In this document: positions 59,893-64,000 of the stretch, in pieces | Position numbering within the stretch: position 1 is the stretch's first letter | Layout: each line of letters starts with the position of its first letter | Assembly (NCBI RefSeq): GCF_004054195.1 | Contig: NZ_SBIW01000004.1 | Span: 310,001-374,000, forward strand | Direction of reading: 5' to 3' | Length of the DNA: 64,000 nucleotides | Source of the DNA: Mucilaginibacter gilvus | GTDB lineage: Bacteria; Bacteroidota; Bacteroidia; Sphingobacteriales; Sphingobacteriaceae | Made by a program: the position numbers and the translations under genes | Notes under the pieces: generated by a model | The model's input: only the letters and a program-made list of their open reading frames with translations | The model's database searches: none | What the model was told of the DNA's origin: nothing

Positions 59893-61761
59893 ATGAAGAT
59901 CACTTACAAGATCAAGCTATTGGCAACGGTGTTTATCACCATTGCCCTGCTGATGAACGCGTGTAAAAAAGATGCCCGTACACAAAGCATCGATGGCACA
60001 AAAACAAGTATAACCGAGCCGCGTAACGCCACCAGTGCCGTTACCACCTGGCTTACCACTTCAAATCAATCGAGCCTGTTGGCGCAGGGCAGCGTAAACT
60101 TCGCGGCAGACGCGGGCACTAACGCTACTACCATTACGGTTGACGAAGGCACTACCTACCAGGGGATTGATGGCTTCGGCTACACCCTTACCGGCGGCAG
60201 TGCAAGCCTGCTAAACGGGCTGGGCGGCAACCAGGCCAGCGTGCTTAACGAATTATTTGGCACCGGTACAGGGCAAATAGGCGTTAGCTACCTGCGTATC
60301 AGCATTGGCGCGTCGGATCTCAGCTCGTCAGATTTTACGTACGACCAAACCGCTGGCGATGTAAACATGAACAACTTTAGCCTGGCGCAGGAGAACACCG
60401 ATTTTCTGCCTATCCTCAAAAAGATCCTCGCCATTAATCCCAACATCAAAATAATAGCCACCCCCTGGACGGCCCCAACCTGGATGAAGGTGAACACAAC
60501 CGGCAATAACGGCTATACCGGCGGCAGCTTAAACACCACTTACTATGCCGCTTATGCCAAGTACTTTGTAAAATACATACAAGCTATGGCCGCGCAGGGC
60601 ATCCGTATAGATGCCGTTACCCCGCAAAACGAGCCGCTTAACCCCTACAACAACCCAAGTATGGTAATGCAGGCCAACGAGCAGGTAACGTTTATAAACA
60701 ACCACCTGGGCCCGCAATTTGCCGCAGCCGGCATCACCACCAAAATTATTGCTTATGACCATAATGCCGATGTACCCAGCTACGCTACAACGGTAGTTGG
60801 CCAGGCAGGCGGCTATGTGGACGGTTCAGCGTTCCACCTGTATGCGGGTGATATCAGCGCTTTAACAACCGTACACAACGCCTACCCTAACAAAAACGTT
60901 TACTTTACCGAGCAATGGGTGGGCGCGCCAAGCAACTTTGGCGGCGACCTGGGCTGGCACATCAACACCCTCATTATTGGCGGTACCCGTAACTGGAGCC
61001 GCAACGTACTGGAGTGGAACCTTGCTGCCGACCCTAACAACAACCCGCATACAGCAGGCGGTTGCAGTACCTGCCTTGGCGCTATTACGGTAAGCGGTAC
61101 ATCCATTACCCGCAACGTGGGCTATTACATTATTGCTCACGCGTCAAAAGCGGTAAGGCCGGGCGCGGTGCGTATTGCATCAAACATAGCAGGCAGCATC
61201 CAAAACGTAGCTTTCCGCAATAGCGATGGTACAAAAGTGCTTATCGCATCAAACAGCGGCGGTAGCTCGGTAAGTTTTAAGGTAAAATGGGGAACAGAAT
61301 CCTTCACTTACAGCCTGGCAGCAGGCGCGGTGGTAACCTTTAAATGGAGCGGAACACCTGGAGGAGGCACGAGTACCGGCGCGCCGATAGGCCAAACCAT
61401 CACCCTAAAAGGCTTCAATAACCAATATGTAAACAGCCAAAACGGCACGCAGGCCATGACTTGTACCAGCGCGGTAGCATCTACCTGGGAGCAATTCACC
61501 GTGGTTGATGCAGGCGCAGGTAAAATTGCATTGCGCGCCATGAACAAGTACGTATCATCAGAGAATGGAACGCAGGCTATCACCTGTAGCCGCGCCACTA
61601 TTGGCGACTGGGAGAAATTTGACTGGGTGCCAACCACCGATGGAAAAGTAACCATACGGGGTAATAACGGCAAATTTATCTCCAGCGAGAACGGCACCCA
61701 GGCCATGACCTGTACCCGCGCAACAGCATCGGGCTGGGAAGCGTTCGGCGTGAACCAGTAG
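59893..61761 (+). CDS. GH30 family lipoprotein glycoside hydrolase with C-terminal three-fold repeat domain
   Basis: From the ATG at 59893 ([10 protein letters not shown]) the protein has 622 residues; [10 protein letters not shown] gives a possible lipobox with Cys24. The GH30 TIM barrel carries [32 protein letters not shown], the acid/base Glu in [11 protein letters not shown] and the nucleophile Glu in [10 protein letters not shown] beta-sandwich follows ([20 protein letters not shown]). The last 124 residues form three related units ([48 protein letters not shown]), resembling a fascin-like beta-trefoil. GH30 members cleave beta-1,6-glucan, glucosylceramide or xylan. A beta-glucan role is likely given the GH16 and GH5 neighbours. 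Confidence 0.87.
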   Translation: MKITYKIKLLATVFITIALLMNACKKDARTQSIDGTKTSITEPRNATSAVTTWLTTSNQSSLLAQGSVNFAADAGTNATTITVDEGTTYQGIDGFGYTLTGGSASLLNGLGGNQASVLNELFGTGTGQIGVSYLRISIGASDLSSSDFTYDQTAGDVNMNNFSLAQENTDFLPILKKILAINPNIKIIATPWTAPTWMKVNTTGNNGYTGGSLNTTYYAAYAKYFVKYIQAMAAQGIRIDAVTPQNEPLNPYNNPSMVMQANEQVTFINNHLGPQFAAAGITTKIIAYDHNADVPSYATTVVGQAGGYVDGSAFHLYAGDISALTTVHNAYPNKNVYFTEQWVGAPSNFGGDLGWHINTLIIGGTRNWSRNVLEWNLAADPNNNPHTAGGCSTCLGAITVSGTSITRNVGYYIIAHASKAVRPGAVRIASNIAGSIQNVAFRNSDGTKVLIASNSGGSSVSFKVKWGTESFTYSLAAGAVVTFKWSGTPGGGTSTGAPIGQTITLKGFNNQYVNSQNGTQAMTCTSAVASTWEQFTVVDAGAGKIALRAMNKYVSSENGTQAITCSRATIGDWEKFDWVPTTDGKVTIRGNNGKFISSENGTQAMTCTRATASGWEAFGVNQ

Positions 61762-62167
61762 AACGGAATGATGATGGGTTGAACCGCGCGACGATTGGAC
61801 TCACCCCGACGGCACTCCTTGCGTAGCACCTCTCTGCTTCGCAAAGAGGTGCTAAGAAAAATCAATACAGCGATGGGTTTCAAACCCATCGCTATGATTA
61901 ACCACCATTGCCTTCACCCTCTTTACCGCAGGTAGAGAGGGCCTGGCAGCGAAGCGAACCAGGGGTGAATAAAATAGCCCATGGACAGGCTAACAATGAA
62001 TATACCTGGTTTATAAGAACATCTCCAATATTATCCCGCTCTGCAAGCAGGGCGGGGCAGGAGGTGAGTAACCATAAGAAAATTCTACCTCCTCAAACCC
62101 TTTTCGAAGGAGAGGGCAGAATGAGACCAACAAAATCCAATAACACTAACCAATAAACACCAACACT
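61762..62167. other. Intergenic region with several hairpins
   Basis: No gene. Contains a hairpin at 61823-61852 (AGCACCTCT / AGAGGTGCT), a 12-bp palindrome at 61868-61892 (AGCGATGGGTTT-C-AAACCCATCGCT) that can stop transcription of the GH30 gene, and the double-hairpin repeat at 61917-61971. The remainder holds further fragments of a repeat and the leader of the GH16 gene. Confidence 0.55.
61917..61971. repeat. Double-hairpin repeat, copy 1
   Basis: Hairpin A is CCCTCTTTACC-GCA-GGTAGAGAGGG; hairpin B is CTGG-CAGCGAAGCGAA-CCAG; then GGGTGAATAAA. A second copy lies downstream of GH16 (63419-63472). In copy 2 the stem of hairpin B is CGGG/CCCG, a paired change on both sides. Confidence 0.65.
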
Positions 62168-63400
62168 ATGAAAAAGCAATTATTAAACTTATTGAAAGGA
62201 GCCGGGCTGGTACTGGCTATCAGCCTTACTGTGATCTCCTGTAAAAAAGATGTAAAATCTCCGGCGGATGATAAGAGTGTCGCCTCCACTTCTACCGCTA
62301 CTACCACTACACCCCGTGCCCTAACGCTGGTTTGGCAGGACGAGTTTAACGGTACCGGCGTGGATGGCAGTAAATGGAACATAGACAACGGCAACCCCAA
62401 TGTAAATAACGAGAAGGAATACTACCAGGCGGCCAATGCGGCTGTAACCGGTGGTAATTTAGTGATCACCGCTAAAAACCAGAGTGTAGGCGGGCAGCCG
62501 TATACATCGGCCAAGTTGAATACTTCGGGCAAATTCAGCGTGAAATACGGGCGTATAGAGGCGCGCATTAAGCTCCCGGCTTTTCAGGGCAGCTGGCCGG
62601 CATTTTGGATGCTGGGCCAAAACATCGGTTCGGTAGGTTGGCCGCAATGCGGCGAAATTGACATTATGGAGCAGGTGAATACCAACAACACCATTTTGGG
62701 CACCATGCACTGGAACAACAACGGCCACGTTTACTATGGCAACAGCATTACAGCCACCGCTACAGACTACCACGTTTACGCGGTAGAGTGGGATGCAAAC
62801 AGCATTAAATGGTATGTAGATGGCACCTTGTTCAATACCGGCAATATCCAAAACAACGTTAATGGTACCGAGGAATTTCAGTTGCCATTTTACATCATCC
62901 TGAATTTGGCGGTAGGCGGCGATCTGCCGGGCAACACCATTAATAATGGTGCGTTGCCGGCCAATATGTATGTAGATTATGTAAGAGTTTACAGCATCAG
63001 TGGGGGAACAGGCTCTACCGCGCCTATTGGGCAAACGGTTACGCTGAAAGGCTTTAACAACCAATATGTAAACGGCCAAAACGGCACACAGGCCATGACC
63101 TGTACCAGCGCGGTAGCATCTACCTGGGAGCAATTTACCGTGGTAGACGCAGGCGGCGGCAAAGTTGCTTTGCGTAGCATGAATAAATATGTAAGCAGCG
63201 AGAACGGTACCCAGGCCATCACCTGTAGCCGCACCACCATTGGCGATTGGGAGAAATTTGATTGGGTACCTACCAGCGATGGTAAGGTTACCTTCCGCGG
63301 CAACAATGGTAAATTTATCTCCAGCGAGAACGGCACCCAAGCCATGACCTGTACACGGGCAACAGCCCAGGGCTGGGAAGCATTTGGTGTGAACCAGTAG
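62168..63400 (+). CDS. GH16 laminarinase-like lipoprotein with C-terminal three-fold repeat domain
   Basis: Protein of 410 residues. [16 protein letters not shown] is a lipoprotein signal with Cys25. The GH16 jelly-roll (about 55-278) shows [42 protein letters not shown] and the catalytic motif GEIDIMEQ with nucleophile E163, D165 and acid/base E168; [15 protein letters not shown] and [11 protein letters not shown] complete the fold. Beta-1,3(4)-glucanase (laminarinase) activity is expected. The last 124 residues repeat the domain at the end of the GH30 protein with 9 differences. It follows GH30 on the same strand and probably forms a beta-glucan-degrading pair on the cell surface. Confidence 0.92.
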   Translation: MKKQLLNLLKGAGLVLAISLTVISCKKDVKSPADDKSVASTSTATTTTPRALTLVWQDEFNGTGVDGSKWNIDNGNPNVNNEKEYYQAANAAVTGGNLVITAKNQSVGGQPYTSAKLNTSGKFSVKYGRIEARIKLPAFQGSWPAFWMLGQNIGSVGWPQCGEIDIMEQVNTNNTILGTMHWNNNGHVYYGNSITATATDYHVYAVEWDANSIKWYVDGTLFNTGNIQNNVNGTEEFQLPFYIILNLAVGGDLPGNTINNGALPANMYVDYVRVYSISGGTGSTAPIGQTVTLKGFNNQYVNGQNGTQAMTCTSAVASTWEQFTVVDAGGGKVALRSMNKYVSSENGTQAITCSRTTIGDWEKFDWVPTSDGKVTFRGNNGKFISSENGTQAMTCTRATAQGWEAFGVNQ

Positions 63401-63418
63401 AATATAAATTGCAGCTCA

Positions 63419-63472
63419 ACCTCTTTACCGTAGGCAGAGAGGGTCGGGCAGCGAAGCGAACCCGGGGTGAGT
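63419..63472. repeat. Double-hairpin repeat, copy 2
   Basis: CCTCTTTACC-GTA-GGCAGAGAGG followed by CGGG-CAGCGAAGCGAA-CCCG and GGGTGAGTAAA. The loop CAGCGAAGCGAA is identical to copy 1. Confidence 0.65.
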
Positions 63473-63540
63473 AAACTCGTCGATAGCATTATACACACAA
63501 TTAGTCGCAGCCACCCCGCATTAGAAAAATTTACTACATT

Positions 63541-63575
63541 ACAGCCTGCCTTCTTAACCGGGAGGCAGGCTGTTT
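63541..63575 (+). terminator. Terminator between GH16 and the last gene
   Basis: ACAGCCTGCCT pairs with AGGCAGGCTGT around an 11-base loop and is followed by TTATTTT. It ends 12 bases before the next start codon. Confidence 0.8.
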
Positions 63576-63586
63576 ATTTTACCCGC

Positions 63587-64000
63587 ATGAGAAGACTTTT
63601 TGTTACCGGCTTTTGTGTTTTATTAAGCACTGCTTTGCTGCAGGCGCAATCTTTGCAAAAAAAACTGCAGCTAAGCCTGAGTACGGGTTACCAGCGGGAA
63701 GACCTGAAATGGTCGATTGCCGGCAACCTCGACGGGCAAAATCCAAATATCTATTCGGAGCTGCGATGGATAAAGATTGGCGGGCAATCGGTAGCGGCAT
63801 CGCTGCAATGGAACTTTTGGAATAAGCTGCTGCTGATGGGCAATTATCAGCGGGTGTCGATAAAGTCGGGCACGGTGAGGGATAACGACTATAGCGGCGA
63901 TAACCGCACCAACCCCGCTTACAACCAATTATTTGATGCCGATAAAGGTTTTACCCGCGACATCGCCTTTGGCCTGGGCTACAAATTAATTGACAAGGAA
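63587..64000 (+). CDS. Secreted/outer-membrane protein, 3' end beyond the window
   Basis: ATG at 63587; 138 codons are read without a stop to the end of the window. Signal peptide FVTGFCVLLSTALLQAQS. The mature part shows alternating strands (KLQLSLSTGYQRED, YSELRWIKIGGQS, AASLQWNFWNKLLLMGNYQR, then acidic NDYSGDNRTNPAYN and RDIAFGLGYKLI), the look of an outer-membrane beta-barrel of the omptin-like or Protochlamydia outer-membrane protein type. The NDYSGDNRTNP loop would be surface-exposed. I cannot name the family without the missing C-terminus. Confidence 0.65.
   Translation, partial: MRRLFVTGFCVLLSTALLQAQSLQKKLQLSLSTGYQREDLKWSIAGNLDGQNPNIYSELRWIKIGGQSVAASLQWNFWNKLLLMGNYQRVSIKSGTVRDNDYSGDNRTNPAYNQLFDADKGFTRDIAFGLGYKLIDKE

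Noticed and set aside
62459..63340. Minus-strand ORF of 293 residues antisense to GH16
   Set aside because: The plus strand carries a complete GH16 lipoprotein with catalytic residues; the antisense frame is open by chance of codon choice and has no recognisable motif.
1..64000. CRISPR array, prophage, tRNA or rRNA genes, anti-phage defence system
   Set aside because: I looked for regularly spaced repeats, cas-like genes, phage structural genes and tRNA-like cloverleafs and saw none; the repeats present are palindromic and irregularly spaced.

Overview
The window reads as chromosomal DNA of a Bacteroidota soil or plant-associated bacterium of the Sphingobacteriaceae, most like Mucilaginibacter or Pedobacter. 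The reasons are type IX secretion (T9SS type B) C-terminal domains on three very long secreted proteins, promoters of the Bacteroidota TTTG / TAnnTTTG form, weak ribosome binding sites, many secreted glycoside hydrolases, and several small palindromic intergenic repeats. The genus is an inference. I see no rRNA, tRNA, CRISPR array, prophage or complete insertion sequence.

Layout. 1-5.3 kb: 3' end of a GH76 mannanase, a DOT1-like methyltransferase, rlmF, a T9SS cargo protein, a Lys/Ala-rich histone-like protein and a small membrane protein. 5.3-11.3 kb: orphan DUF47 protein, TPR histidine kinase, GlxA-type regulator, then small proteins (VOC, SRPBCC, DoxX). 11.3-24.4 kb: secreted carbohydrate metabolism (GH20 hexosaminidase, Tat-exported Gfo/Idh oxidoreductase, two giant tandem NHL-repeat T9SS proteins, GH43, YdcF). 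24.4-28.1 kb: a second TPR kinase, a small outer-membrane barrel and a LuxR-type response regulator. 28.1-34.8 kb: an operon for a GMC sugar dehydrogenase, its subunit 3 and a DUF1080 3-keto-glycoside hydrolase, a frameshifted outer-membrane phospholipase A-like gene, a DEAD-box helicase and a Tat-exported TIM-barrel isomerase. 35.3-43.2 kb: a peroxiredoxin followed by a membrane-lipid modification cluster (DUF1475, DUF1295, two cyclopropane-synthase-type methyltransferases, esterase, FAD oxidoreductase, DUF1365). 43.2-47.2 kb: a DHFR-like protein, a sugar/cation symporter and a PAS kinase. 47.2-54.6 kb: a molybdenum/redox island (DUF1223, cytochrome b and MsrP-like molybdoenzyme, divergent from an ECF sigma/anti-sigma operon with a Met/Lys-rich protein, a peroxiredoxin-like protein and a degenerate molybdopterin-fold protein, then modABC). 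54.8-64 kb: beta-glucan enzymes (GH5, GH30, GH16), a 7TM receptor fused to a transposase-derived DNA-binding domain, a DinB-like protein and several palindromic repeats.

How the parts work together. Three themes recur. Secreted polysaccharide breakdown: GH76, GH20, GH43, GH5, GH30 and GH16, plus oxidative 3-keto-sugar chemistry using Tat-exported enzymes. Envelope redox and lipid defence: peroxiredoxins, the fatty-acid methylation cluster, and the molybdoenzyme/ECF island with its own molybdate importer beside it. Signalling: two TPR-HisKA_3 kinases, a PAS kinase, one response regulator, an ECF sigma factor and the 7TM-DISM/zinc-ribbon fusion.

The most unusual items are the 7TM-DISM protein ending in an IS1595-type zinc ribbon and helix-turn-helix with no DDE catalytic domain (56179-58089), the molybdo-redox island (47253-54630), the nearly identical three-fold repeat domain on GH30 and GH16, the hairpin repeat with compensatory base changes downstream of both these genes, and a single-base frameshift splitting the predicted catalytic triad of a phospholipase. 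All family assignments come from reading motifs; no database search was run.
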